From Planctomycetota bacterium (lineage in GTDB: Bacteria; Planctomycetota; Planctomycetia; Pirellulales; Lacipirellulaceae), in assembly GCA_013152205.1 (NCBI GenBank), contig JAADGV010000002.1, forward strand, positions 21,898 through 85,897: DNA of 64,000 nucleotides. The letters are read 5' to 3'. Each line of letters starts with the position of its first letter. Position 1 is the first letter of the stretch. The notes under the pieces are model-generated. The model did no database searches, had not been told where the DNA came from, and was given only the letters and a program-made list of their open reading frames with translations. Both the position numbers and the translations under genes were made by a program. Shown here in pieces: positions 1-8,203 of this stretch.

Positions 1-174
1 CCCTCCAAGGGCGAAATCGCCATTCAAAGAGATCTGGCCGGGGCGTTCTTAGAAAAAGGCGTTATTCGCCGCTTGCGTGTTCGTGGTGCGTTTGTGCCGC
101 GGGCGGACGACTTGCAACTTGCCGGGAAGTTGTTGAACGAGCTTGCTGCTGGTGCGCCGCCGTTGACGGCTTAG
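1..174 (+). CDS. C-terminal end of an unidentified protein (5' truncated by window)
   Basis: An open frame runs from the first base to a TAG at 172-174 and gives the last 57 residues of a protein. The residues are rich in Leu, Ala, Arg and Gly (for example AFLEKGVIRRLRVRG), with no transmembrane segment or recognisable motif. Codon use resembles the neighbouring genes, so it is probably a real gene end. I do not recognise the family. The start lies outside the window. Confidence 0.5.
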   Translation, partial: PSKGEIAIQRDLAGAFLEKGVIRRLRVRGAFVPRADDLQLAGKLLNELAAGAPPLTA

Positions 175-559
175 TTTGTGTTGCGGTTGTTTGCTTTGGT
201 GGTTTCGGCCAGGATGGCCGGGCCAAAGGCAAAGCGGAAAGGGGATGTTTTTGGCTAAGCCGCGAGTGGCTGGGGTGACTTTATTGGACAAAAGTGTGGT
301 GGTTGGTGCTGGTATCGTAGTGTTTGGGGGGTTAGTTTTGGCACGGATTGCTGGGGGGCCCCATTGGGGTGGACAAAAGGGAGTGCGGAATGCTTAATTT
401 GGAGTGCAGAATGGAAAAATATTGTCCATTTGGGGCTTGGGAATGACGAAATCCGAATGTCGAATGTCGAATGTCGAAAAGCTGATCGCTAACGGCTAAA
501 AGCTAATCGCTATTCTCCCAGATGTGGTGGCACAATTTCAACACAAAAATTTTTAGTTC
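175..559. other. Intergenic region with a short palindromic repeat
   Basis: No convincing gene. It holds one copy of a dispersed palindrome around 207-224 (core GGCCAGGATGGCCGGGC). It also has short GAATGTCGAATGTCGAA tandem text near 455-480 and GCTAATCGCTA-like text near 500. Both flanking genes end here (1-174 on plus, 560-2362 on minus), so a bidirectional terminator is possible, but no clear hairpin with a T-run is seen. Confidence 0.5.
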
Positions 560-2362
560 CTAATTCGCGTCGGTTGCCAGTGGCAGTCGATAGCAGGCTG
601 CTTCCTGAGCGTTACGGATGTAAAGCCGATCGCCGACGACGACCGGGTGGTTCCATGTCTTGCCCTCAAGGACTCGAAACTTTGCGAGTTCCTGACGTTC
701 TGACGGGTCGGCTTTAAGCAGCACGGCGTCGCCGTGTTCACTCGCCACCAGCAGAAGACCGGAATCTGCCAGCAGCAACACTTGACCTTTGCCGTAACGG
801 CCGCCCTTCCACTTGCGTTTTCCCGATGCGAGGTCAATACATGTGAAGATCGCTCCATCGAATCCGTAGCCGTGATCCCGATAGACGACGAAGTCGTTGA
901 AGTCCGGCTTGAGATGTCGCGATGTCCACAATTCTTCGACGGACAGCACGGTGTCGAGCTTTGAAATCTGAAGGCGTCGCGTGCCCACTCCCCTTCCTGT
1001 TGGAATCAGGATGGAATCGCCATCGACGATCTGCGGCTGCAAGGCTCGATAGCCCTGATACTGCCATTCATAGGCCAGACGTTCGGCGCCCGTTTGCGGA
1101 TTGAGCAGGTCTAGTCCGGTATTGGTCAGCATGAATACGAGGTCTTCGTCGGCAATCGTGCAAAGTTGAGGCGAACTGTAGGAATGATCGCCAGCGGCAG
1201 CCGACCAATTGAGTTTTCCGGTTTCTACGTCAAACGCCAGGGTCCCTTTGTCGCCCTTACCGCCGGCGTGAACGATTACGTTGGAGTCGACCACTAATGG
1301 GGACGAGCTAAATCCCCACTCCGGCGGAGTACGTTTTGCGACTTCTTGAAGATCTACCTGCCAGCGGATGTCGCCGGTTTTTGGATCGAGTCGCATCAAA
1401 TGACCATTCGCTCCCATTGCGAACAAATTTCCGTTGGCCAAAGTCGGCGTTGCTCGCGGTCCTGGCCCTCCTATCGACTCATAGAAACGTGTTTCGACTG
1501 CTTGCGTCCAGACTTCGCGTCCCGACTCGGCCGCGTAGCACACGATTACTTCCAGCGGTCCACGTTGTTCTTGAGTGAACAGCAGGTTGCCGGCCACCGC
1601 AAACGATGACCAACCGGGGCCAACAGCAATCTTCCAGATTTGCTCGGGTGGCGTGATCGACCAGTCTGTGGAGATCAGTGGGCCATGCTGGCGGCTCGTT
1701 CGATCGGCGCCGCGGAACCCGGGCCATTCTGGATTGGTCAGCCACTGGTCTGCTTCCTCGTTCGATAGCTCCGCGCGTTGGCGCACCGGTCGATCCTGCC
1801 GCTGCGCCAACATTTGCTCTTCGTGAGACGGCTGCCAGCGCCATTTCAATTCAAGCGTGGCAAACTCGCTCCACATGCCTTCACTCCGCAGGAGATCTGA
1901 GAAGCCGAAACCGCACACAGCTGCCAGCACAACCACAAAGGTTCGTTTGAAGGAGAGCACTCTGGAAAAAAGAATCGCTCCGATAGCAAATGCTGCCGTC
2001 CCCATGGGAATGGTGAGAAGGAGAGTTCCCGGCATAACCATTGATTTGTCGATAAGCAACAAAGTCACGGCGAACGCAACACCCGCGCCGAGAAAACCGA
2101 CACAGCGTTCTAGCGCCGTTGCTCGACTCAGCAGCAGCCACCACAGCATGATCAGAATCCCACACACGCCTGGGCCCAGCGCTGCTATTATTTGCAAAAC
2201 TTCTGGAGCTTCGGCAATCGCCCGTGGAATCAACCATAAGGCGACCATACCGACAAGCAGTAGCAAGGGCGGCCAGATCCGCAAGGGCTTGAACTTTCCT
2301 TGCACCCCCGGATCGGACGAGTCGTCTGTTTGGTCATTTGATTCGATTTGAACGTCGCTCAT
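560..2362 (-). CDS. Membrane-anchored PQQ-like beta-propeller protein
   Basis: 600 residues. After a polar N-terminus, about five hydrophobic segments (roughly residues 30-50, 57-78, 87-104, 111-132, 141-158) form a membrane domain. From about residue 212 the protein becomes a repeat domain opening with WPGFRGADRT, the usual entry of planctomycete PQQ_2-type beta-propellers (outer-membrane assembly BamB-like fold). Repeats carrying G-x-W or G-x-L-N-W strand motifs continue to the C-terminus. The propeller probably lies outside the cytoplasm and binds a protein or small ligand. Proteins of this group usually lack proof of bound PQQ, so no enzyme activity is claimed. The ATG at 2362 is chosen because the polar leader and the first membrane segment follow directly. 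Confidence 0.8.
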   Translation of the reverse strand: MSDVQIESNDQTDDSSDPGVQGKFKPLRIWPPLLLLVGMVALWLIPRAIAEAPEVLQIIAALGPGVCGILIMLWWLLLSRATALERCVGFLGAGVAFAVTLLLIDKSMVMPGTLLLTIPMGTAAFAIGAILFSRVLSFKRTFVVVLAAVCGFGFSDLLRSEGMWSEFATLELKWRWQPSHEEQMLAQRQDRPVRQRAELSNEEADQWLTNPEWPGFRGADRTSRQHGPLISTDWSITPPEQIWKIAVGPGWSSFAVAGNLLFTQEQRGPLEVIVCYAAESGREVWTQAVETRFYESIGGPGPRATPTLANGNLFAMGANGHLMRLDPKTGDIRWQVDLQEVAKRTPPEWGFSSSPLVVDSNVIVHAGGKGDKGTLAFDVETGKLNWSAAAGDHSYSSPQLCTIADEDLVFMLTNTGLDLLNPQTGAERLAYEWQYQGYRALQPQIVDGDSILIPTGRGVGTRRLQISKLDTVLSVEELWTSRHLKPDFNDFVVYRDHGYGFDGAIFTCIDLASGKRKWKGGRYGKGQVLLLADSGLLLVASEHGDAVLLKADPSERQELAKFRVLEGKTWNHPVVVGDRLYIRNAQEAACYRLPLATDAN

Positions 2363-2818
2363 GAGGGTTTTCCTATGTTCGCTCGATTATTCTGGGGCAA
2401 CGCAACCGTCCGACCGGGCGGCTGCTACTGAATGACGCTGAACATGCCGGACATGCCGAGACGAAAGTTCAGAGTTCCGACTTCCAGGTTTCCACGCATC
2501 GGCCCTGACTTACCCCTGATGGAGGATCTAGCCTCTATTCATTCGATCCATCTGTGAATTTATTGGAGTGGTGATAAAGGGATGTTTATCGAATCTACTT
2601 CGGCATAAGCCAACAAAATAGCAGGTCTCGGTCTTGCTGCAAACTATCTCGATGTGATGCAGGGCCTTTCAGTTTTTCACAATGCGAGCATAGTGAATTC
2701 ACTAGCCCAACGCGCTAGCGTCGGGTTTTTCGGTAAATCACCCGCGGCTAGCGCCGGCGGCTCAATCAATACCCCAAATTTTTGATCGTGACAAACCTTG
2801 CAGCAAGATACTCGGTAT
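2363..2818. other. Intergenic region with CTAGC palindromes
   Basis: No gene seen. Around 2699-2765 there are repeated CTAGC/GCTAG palindromic blocks (ACTAGCCCAACGCGCTAGCG at 2701-2720, then GCGGCTAGCGCC). They match repeats at 17403-17423 and 50131-50194. Confidence 0.5.
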
Positions 2819-3235
2819 ATGCTGATCGGCATGACGATGCCTGCCGTCGACTTCGCTGTTTTCAATGTGCAACGAAAGCTTGGGCAGTGCGATGGCGTGC
2901 TTATTGGGATTGCGCTGGAGCTTTATCGTCGGGAGTTTGGTGAGTGGCCTGGATCGCTGAAGCGACTCTCGCCGGGGCGGTTGCCTGGGGTGCCGGTTGA
3001 TCGGCTTAGTGGCGGACCGTTGGGTTATCGGATTGTTGAGGGGCAGCCGATTGTTTATAGCGTTGGGGTCGATGGCGATGATGACCAGGGGCGACCGCCG
3101 ATGGTTTTTGGCACGCCCACGCCGTTGAATGCTGCCCCGAACGATGTGCTTTCGATAAATCGCCCCCTTCGCACGAACCCTCATTACGATGGCGATTGGG
3201 TGATTTGGTCGACGGTGAAGGGGGATGTGGAATGA
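2819..3235 (+). CDS. Pilin/GspG-like C-terminal fragment, probably a decayed or truncated gene
   Basis: 138 residues from the ATG at 2819; a TTG at 2798 would add seven. The block from the hydrophobic LIGMTMPAV stretch through IALELYRREFGEWPGSL and on to a proline-rich VPVDRLSGGPLGYR and YSVGVDGDDDQGR is characteristic of the C-terminal domain of large planctomycete membrane proteins related to type II secretion pseudopilins. Those proteins normally have several hundred residues before this block. Here an in-frame TGA at 2789-2791 lies immediately upstream, and no long N-terminal part is present. It is therefore either a stand-alone short version or the remnant of a larger gene. No ribosome-binding site is obvious. 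Confidence 0.45.
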   Translation: MLIGMTMPAVDFAVFNVQRKLGQCDGVLIGIALELYRREFGEWPGSLKRLSPGRLPGVPVDRLSGGPLGYRIVEGQPIVYSVGVDGDDDQGRPPMVFGTPTPLNAAPNDVLSINRPLRTNPHYDGDWVIWSTVKGDVE

Positions 3236-3245
3236 GGCGCTGCTG

Positions 3246-3848
3246 TTAGGGTGCTTTTCGGAGCTTTGGTTTTTTTACGCCTCTTATGGCCTCGCTGTTG
3301 CTGCTGGGGGTCATGATTCCGTTTGCGCTGGTGAGGTCGGCTGCGGAAATTAGTTCGGCTAACCCGGCGCCGGCTAATTCGGAACCTGAGATGTAGCGTC
3401 CTGGGTTAATCCAGCCTGACATCACTTCGCGCGATACGCCAAAGAGATCGGCTAGCAGGGCGTCCATGTCTTTTTCTAGTTGGCCGAAATGTCGTGCCCA
3501 CTCGGCTGCTTCCGAGAGGCCCACATTCTCTTCGCTTTGCCATTTCATGGGATGGAATAACAGAATGCTGTAGGCGGTGACCATCCGACGTTCGCAGGCG
3601 GCGAATGGCCACAGTGCGGCTGAGGAGCATTCGCCGGTCACGATGCCGGTTGCGCGCAGCCCACGCAGACGAATCAGCGTCATCAGCGACATGGCGCAGT
3701 AGGGGCTTCCGCCCGGAGAATCGAAGTAGAGCGTGCATTCGCCGCCGGGCTCTACGTCTAGCAACTGTTGAGTTAGTTCGACTTCGTGTTCGGTAAGATC
3801 GCCAGCGACCGCGATTTCTGGGACTCGTTCTTCTTGTTCTTCATTCAT
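3246..3848 (-). CDS. ClpP-like serine protease family protein
   Basis: 200 residues, the length of a ClpP subunit. The ClpP/crotonase fold is shown by YFDSPGGS (residues 41-48, equivalent to the SPGG oxyanion loop), GECSSAAL with the likely nucleophile Ser76, and LLFHP with the likely catalytic His99. A helical region with acidic residues follows. Sequence around the motifs departs from housekeeping ClpP (a WPFAACERR segment in place of the usual LLxAG), so it is probably a paralogue rather than the main ClpP. No signal peptide is visible and a cytoplasmic location is likely. The third triad residue cannot be fixed by eye. It is convergent with the pilin-like fragment, 10 bases away. Confidence 0.75.
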   Translation of the reverse strand: MNEEQEERVPEIAVAGDLTEHEVELTQQLLDVEPGGECTLYFDSPGGSPYCAMSLMTLIRLRGLRATGIVTGECSSAALWPFAACERRMVTAYSILLFHPMKWQSEENVGLSEAAEWARHFGQLEKDMDALLADLFGVSREVMSGWINPGRYISGSELAGAGLAELISAADLTSANGIMTPSSNSEAIRGVKKPKLRKAP

Positions 3849-4431
3849 ATCAGCTTGGTGCCCTTATTTTTTAGCCCGTTTTTTCTTACGCGAACAGTGC
3901 CTTGCGTGTTGTCTCTAGCCTCCATTGTAGAGAGATATTGAAGGTGCCACCAGTTTTTGGTTTGAATTGTTGCCAGAAAACTTGCCGGCATAATCGTTAC
4001 CAGCGGACGATTTCGGTGCTACAGCGTAGGGTCAAGTTAACCACAACGGCACAACGGGCACGACGTGAATCTAGCATGGAGCATTCTAATTGCCCCCGGT
4101 CAATTCAAGTGGAAGACATTTCCTACGGAAACAACCTTTACGGCATTTTGGTAGGTCGCAGCCGGGGAAAACACCTAAAATTCGACCTTCTTTCGTCGTG
4201 TTCGTTGTGTCGTCGTGGTTCAGCTTTGCGCAGTAGCAGCGTCCGGTTTTGGCTCTTGGTGGGAGAGAATTTTTGGAAATATTGCTAGCATGGTCCTTTG
4301 GACACGCTATTGGAAGCCCAGGGGGGCCGAGGTTCTGTCTTAGCCGCAAGCGGAAGCTGCGGTTTTTCAGATTCGCTCGCGGCTAGTAGGACTTTCGTAA
4401 TTTTTTCGCCTTTTGCCTTTGAGTCTGCCGT
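3849..4431. other. Intergenic region holding two repeat families
   Basis: No gene is supported. It contains a gene-less inverted-repeat pair (4039-4220, described separately). At 4342-4395 there is a dispersed repeat running from AGCCGCAAGCGGAAGCTGCG to GCTAGTAGGACTTT, which recurs near 52943-52985. Promoters of the divergent flanking genes must lie here. Confidence 0.55.
4039..4220. repeat. Gene-less inverted-repeat pair, type A (CAC iterons)
   Basis: The left arm at 4039-4065 begins AACCACAACGGCACAACG. The right arm at 4194-4220 is its inverted copy, ending CGTCGTGGTT. 23 of 27 positions match. Each arm is three near-tandem units of about nine bases starting with CAC. The 128 bases between the arms hold no gene. 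The arms resemble those around the GxxExxY gene at 60302-60769. Confidence 0.7.
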
Positions 4432-6315
4432 ATGGGATATCCTAGCCTTCAACATTGCGTCGAAGATTTGCAGCGTAATGGCGAGCTGATTCGTATTTCG
4501 GAGCCCGTTGATGCCAACCTCGAAGTGGCGACTATCCACCGTCGCGTGTTTGCTGCGGGTGGGCCGGCATTGTTGTTTACCAATGTTGTCGGCTGCAAGT
4601 TTCCGATGGTCAGCAACCTGTTTGGAACCATGGATCGGGTTCGGCTGATGTTTCGCGATGGCCTGGGAGCAGTTAGGCAACTGGTCGAACTTCGTTCGGA
4701 GCCAAAGAATTTTCTTAAGCGGCCCTGGCGATATCTTGGTACTCCTCGTAGTGCGCTGACCATGCTGCCTGCAAGCGTAAGGCGCGGGCTGGTAACTGCC
4801 AATCAAACCACGATTAGCGAGTTGCCGCAGCTCAAGAGTTGGCCCCGCGATGGTGGCGCTTTTGTGACTTTGCCGCAAGTCTATAGCGAAGATCCTCGTG
4901 AGCCGAGCCTTCGGCGATCGAATCTTGGCATGTATCGAGTGCAGCTTTCGGGCGGCTCGTACGTGGCCGATCAAGAGATCGGGTTGCATTATCAAATTCA
5001 CCGTTCGATTGGTGTGCATCATGCGGCGGCAATTCGCTCGGGAAAACCGTTTCGCGTCAACGTCTTTGTCGGTGGTCCTCCGTCGATGGCGGTTGCGGCG
5101 GTGATGCCTTTGCCCGAGGGGATGAGCGAGCTGACTTTTGCCGGGGCGCTTGGTCGACGTCGTATTCGGATGATTCGTCGGCCTGGCGAGTTGCCTATCC
5201 ATGCGGATACGGATTTCTGCATAAGCGGCGTTGTCGAGCCTGACCGTCTTGCCCCGGAAGGCCCGTTTGGCGATCACCTTGGTTATTACAGTTTGGCTCA
5301 TCCTTTTCCGGTGCTGCGGGTTGAGCATGTTTTTCATCGTACTGGCGCTATTTGGCCGTTCACTGTTGTTGGCAGGCCTCCGCAGGAAGACTCGATGCTT
5401 GGCCAGTTGATTCACGAAATCACCGGGCCGCTGATTCCCGAGGTGTTGCCCGGCGTGCATGGTGTTCACGCGGTCGACGCGGCGGGTGTTCACCCCTTGC
5501 TGTTGGCTTTTGGTAGCGAGCGGTATATGCCGTTCCTTGATGTCGATCGTCCGCAAGAGTTGCTTACCCAGGCGAATGCGATTTTGGGGCAAGGGCAACT
5601 GTCGTTGGCCAAGTTTTTGCTTATCGCTGCTAAGCACGATGCTCCGGACCTCGACCTCTATGATGAACGAGCTTTTATTGGCCATGTTCTGGAGCGGGCG
5701 GATTGGACTCGCGACCTTCATTTTCACACCCACGCGACCGTCGATACGCTCGACTACTCTGGGGCAGGTTTGAATGCCGGTTCAAAGGTTGTTGTTGCTG
5801 CGGTCGGTCGACGACGGTTTGAACTCGCTACGACCATTCCGGCTGACTTGCAGTTGCCTGATGGCTTTCGGAATCCTCGGATTGTTATGCCTGGGATCTT
5901 GGCGATCGAAGGACCGCGTTGCGCGGCTCCTTCGTTTGATCACGATGTTTCGGTTGAAGCGCGCAGTTCTTCGCGCGATGAGGTTGCCAGCCCGATGCGT
6001 CGCTTTGCGGCAAGCTTCGACCGGTCGAGTTCGATTAACAACTTTCGTTGGGTTATAGTGGTCGACGATAGCCAGTTTTTTGCGGAGTCGCTGGGCAATT
6101 TTCTTTGGGCTACTTTTACGCGTACCAATCCGGCCAGCGATCTTTATGGGATCGAATCTTTTGTTGAAGAGAAGCACTGGGGGTGTCGTGGTGCGATTGT
6201 CATTGATGCTCGCATCAAGCCGCATCATGCGCCGCTGTTGGAAGAAGATCCGGAGATCACTCGCCGGGTTGAGGCTTTGGCAGCCCGGGGTGGGCCTCTT
6301 CATGGTGTTTATTAG
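4432..6315 (+). CDS. UbiD-family prenylated-FMN decarboxylase
   Basis: 627 residues. UbiD-family enzymes reversibly decarboxylate aromatic or alpha,beta-unsaturated acids using prenylated FMN made by UbiX. The start MGYPSLQHCVEDLQRNGELIRI matches the N-terminal helix of the family. The signature EGPFGDHLGYY lies near residue 276, followed by RPPQEDS; these regions carry the Glu and Arg residues used for cofactor and catalysis. It is longer than E. coli UbiD (about 500 residues), which is common in this wider family (menaquinone/UbiD-like proteins). No ubiX lies in this window, and the substrate cannot be deduced. A role in quinone biosynthesis is possible but not shown. The ATG at 4432 fits the family start. 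Confidence 0.85.
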   Translation: MGYPSLQHCVEDLQRNGELIRISEPVDANLEVATIHRRVFAAGGPALLFTNVVGCKFPMVSNLFGTMDRVRLMFRDGLGAVRQLVELRSEPKNFLKRPWRYLGTPRSALTMLPASVRRGLVTANQTTISELPQLKSWPRDGGAFVTLPQVYSEDPREPSLRRSNLGMYRVQLSGGSYVADQEIGLHYQIHRSIGVHHAAAIRSGKPFRVNVFVGGPPSMAVAAVMPLPEGMSELTFAGALGRRRIRMIRRPGELPIHADTDFCISGVVEPDRLAPEGPFGDHLGYYSLAHPFPVLRVEHVFHRTGAIWPFTVVGRPPQEDSMLGQLIHEITGPLIPEVLPGVHGVHAVDAAGVHPLLLAFGSERYMPFLDVDRPQELLTQANAILGQGQLSLAKFLLIAAKHDAPDLDLYDERAFIGHVLERADWTRDLHFHTHATVDTLDYSGAGLNAGSKVVVAAVGRRRFELATTIPADLQLPDGFRNPRIVMPGILAIEGPRCAAPSFDHDVSVEARSSSRDEVASPMRRFAASFDRSSSINNFRWVIVVDDSQFFAESLGNFLWATFTRTNPASDLYGIESFVEEKHWGCRGAIVIDARIKPHHAPLLEEDPEITRRVEALAARGGPLHGVY

Positions 6316-6639
6316 TTTATAGGAAACCGCTAATCAGCGCTAATAGACGCTAATAAGGAAAGGAGTTGATATCCCAAAACTAGAGCAACTTCCCAAAATG
6401 TACGATCGTGATTTCCCGAGATGCGTACAGATTATTCTCAACATTAGTGTTTATTAGCGCTGATTTGCGGTTCACTATTTTGAGACTCGTGAACGGTTAC
6501 ATTAGTTTTGAGAGGTTGTTTTTTTGTATTCCGGCCAGGATGGCCGGGCTATGGGGCTTTGGCGATTCACGCTATCTTTGTGGTTGGTACGAGCGACTTT
6601 GACGACCGTCAGCATCCTTGAGACTTGAAAAATCACGCC
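6316..6639. other. Intergenic region with type C inverted pair and a palindrome
   Basis: It contains the gene-less pair 6325-6472 (described separately) and a CCGGCCAGGATGGCCGGGCTAT palindromic repeat around 6531-6552. No gene is supported; the start of the next gene is at 6640. Confidence 0.55.
6325..6472. repeat. Gene-less inverted-repeat pair, type C (GCTAAT iterons)
   Basis: The left arm 6325-6354 begins AACCGCTAATCAGCGCTAAT. The right arm 6443-6472 is its inverted copy. 27 of 30 positions match. Each arm contains three GCTAAT-type units ten bases apart. The 88 bases between the arms have no gene. A solitary copy of the left arm lies at 45123-45152 (29 of 30 identical). Confidence 0.75.
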
Positions 6640-8025
6640 ATGGCTAGAATTACCTTTCACGGTGCGGCACGAACCGTTACCGGCTCGAAGTATCTTCTTG
6701 AGGCTGACGGCGCTAGCGTGCTGGTGGATTGCGGCATGTTTCAGGGGCTTAAGGAGCTTCGCCTAAAAAACTGGGAGCCAACGCCCTTTGACGCCAAGTC
6801 GCTTGATGCCGTGGTGCTTACCCATGCGCATCTCGACCATACGGGGTTTTTGCCGCGTGTGGTCAAGCAAGGTTTTAGGGGCAAGGTCTACTGCTCGCCG
6901 GCGACAGCCAAACTTGCCGAGTTGATTTTGCTCGATTCGGCGAAGATTCAAGGGTACGACGCTAAGTACGCCAACAAAAAGGGGTTCTCGAAACACAAGC
7001 CGGCCTTGCCGCTTTACGATAGCCAAGATGTTGAAACGACGGTCAAGCAATTTCGAGAGACGCCGCGTGGCAAGTGGTTTTGCCCAGCAGAGCCAATTTG
7101 GATGCGCTACCATGATGCGGGGCATCTGCTCGGTTCGAACATGATCGAAGTCGAAATACGCAACCAAGATCCGCCGCTTAGGGTTTTGTTTTCGGGCGAT
7201 GTTGGTCGTTACGATGGTCCGCTGTATCACGACCCGTCTGCGCCGCCGGACTGCGATTACCTAATCTGTGAAAGCACGTATGGGAATCGCGATCATCCGG
7301 AGGTCGACTTGCTCGGCACCTTGGCTGAAGTGGTTGGCCGTTCGGTCGAGCGGGGCGGGGTGATGCTCATGGCTTCGTTTGCCATAGGGCGCGCTCAGCA
7401 GTTAATTTACTTGTTGCAAGTCTTGAAAAAAGAAAACCGTATTCCTGACTTGCCAATCTACCTCGACAGCCCGATGTCGTGTAACGCGACGAGTATTTAT
7501 AAAGAACATCGCGAAGATCACGATCTTAGCGAAGGCGAACTCGACGACGAGCACCCGATCTTGGCTGGCCCTAGGGTGCATCTTTGTCGTTCGACCGACG
7601 AATCGAAGGCGCTTAACCGGCTCAAGGGACCGGCCATCATTATTTCGAGCAGTGGGATGATGACCGGGGGGCGTATTGTTCATCATCTGAAAAGACGTCT
7701 TCCTCACGCAGAAAACACGGTTGTCTTGGGTGGTTACATGGCCCGAGGTACGCGGGGACGGCGGATGCAAGAGGGGGCTGAGACCATTCGGATGCACGGG
7801 ATCGACGTGCCGGTTCGGGCGGCGGTCGAAATGGTCTCGGGCCTTAGCGGTCACGCCGACCGTAGCGATTTGCTACGCTGGCTACAGCCGATTTCGAACC
7901 CGAAGCAAGTTTTTCTTACGCATGGCGAATCTGATAGTGCGGATGCCCTGGCTGAGGAGCTACGTACCACTCGCAACTGGAAAGTTCGCGTCCCCGATCT
8001 TGGCGAGACTCACGAATTGACCTGA
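6640..8025 (+). CDS. Metallo-beta-lactamase / beta-CASP hydrolase (RNA-processing type)
   Basis: 461 residues from the ATG at 6640 (MARITFHGAARTVTGS). Motif 2 is THAHLDHTGF (His62, His64, Asp66, His67), the two-zinc site of the fold. Later metal ligands are probably in YHDAGHLLGS and FSGDVGR. The SSGMMTGGRIVHHLKR and SGHADRSDL blocks are the beta-CASP and C-terminal motifs of the YSH1/CPSF73-like group. Members cut RNA, most often as nucleases; the closest bacterial relatives are usually annotated as MBL-fold metallo-hydrolases or exonucleases. A TTG at 6625 would add five residues, but the ATG is preferred. Cytoplasmic. Confidence 0.85.
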   Translation: MARITFHGAARTVTGSKYLLEADGASVLVDCGMFQGLKELRLKNWEPTPFDAKSLDAVVLTHAHLDHTGFLPRVVKQGFRGKVYCSPATAKLAELILLDSAKIQGYDAKYANKKGFSKHKPALPLYDSQDVETTVKQFRETPRGKWFCPAEPIWMRYHDAGHLLGSNMIEVEIRNQDPPLRVLFSGDVGRYDGPLYHDPSAPPDCDYLICESTYGNRDHPEVDLLGTLAEVVGRSVERGGVMLMASFAIGRAQQLIYLLQVLKKENRIPDLPIYLDSPMSCNATSIYKEHREDHDLSEGELDDEHPILAGPRVHLCRSTDESKALNRLKGPAIIISSSGMMTGGRIVHHLKRRLPHAENTVVLGGYMARGTRGRRMQEGAETIRMHGIDVPVRAAVEMVSGLSGHADRSDLLRWLQPISNPKQVFLTHGESDSADALAEELRTTRNWKVRVPDLGETHELT

Positions 8026-8036
8026 GAACGTCTTGC

Positions 8037-8122
8037 CTTTTTCTGTTCGCAAGCGTGTTCTGCGGGAGGATGTCGTGGCCGACACCGCTAACGAATTTAC
8101 TTTGGGATCAAGTGATTCTCGG
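8037..8122. repeat. Dispersed repeat around GTCGTGGCCGACAC, copy 1
   Basis: About 85 bases, including GGGAGGATGTCGTGGCCGAC at 8064-8083 followed by ACCGCTAACGAATTT and TTGGGATCAAGTGA. It is repeated at about 28879-28963 in the same orientation with roughly 85 percent identity by eye. TGTCGTGGCCGACA is a near-palindrome at its centre. It lies 80 bases upstream of hemL. Confidence 0.7.
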
Positions 8123-8203
8123 AGCGACAAAATGCGCTGAAGGGGTTGTACAATAAAAAACTACCAAGAGAACACGACACATCCATTTAAGGATAGCCAA
8201 CTG

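Noticed and set aside
4285..5733. 482-residue minus-strand frame across the UbiD gene
   Set aside because: It overlaps a clear UbiD homologue on the other strand; the composition (Arg, His, Thr, Gln rich) is typical of an antisense shadow.
6325..6472. CRISPR array
   Set aside because: Only two arms exist, in inverted orientation, without regular spacers or cas genes.
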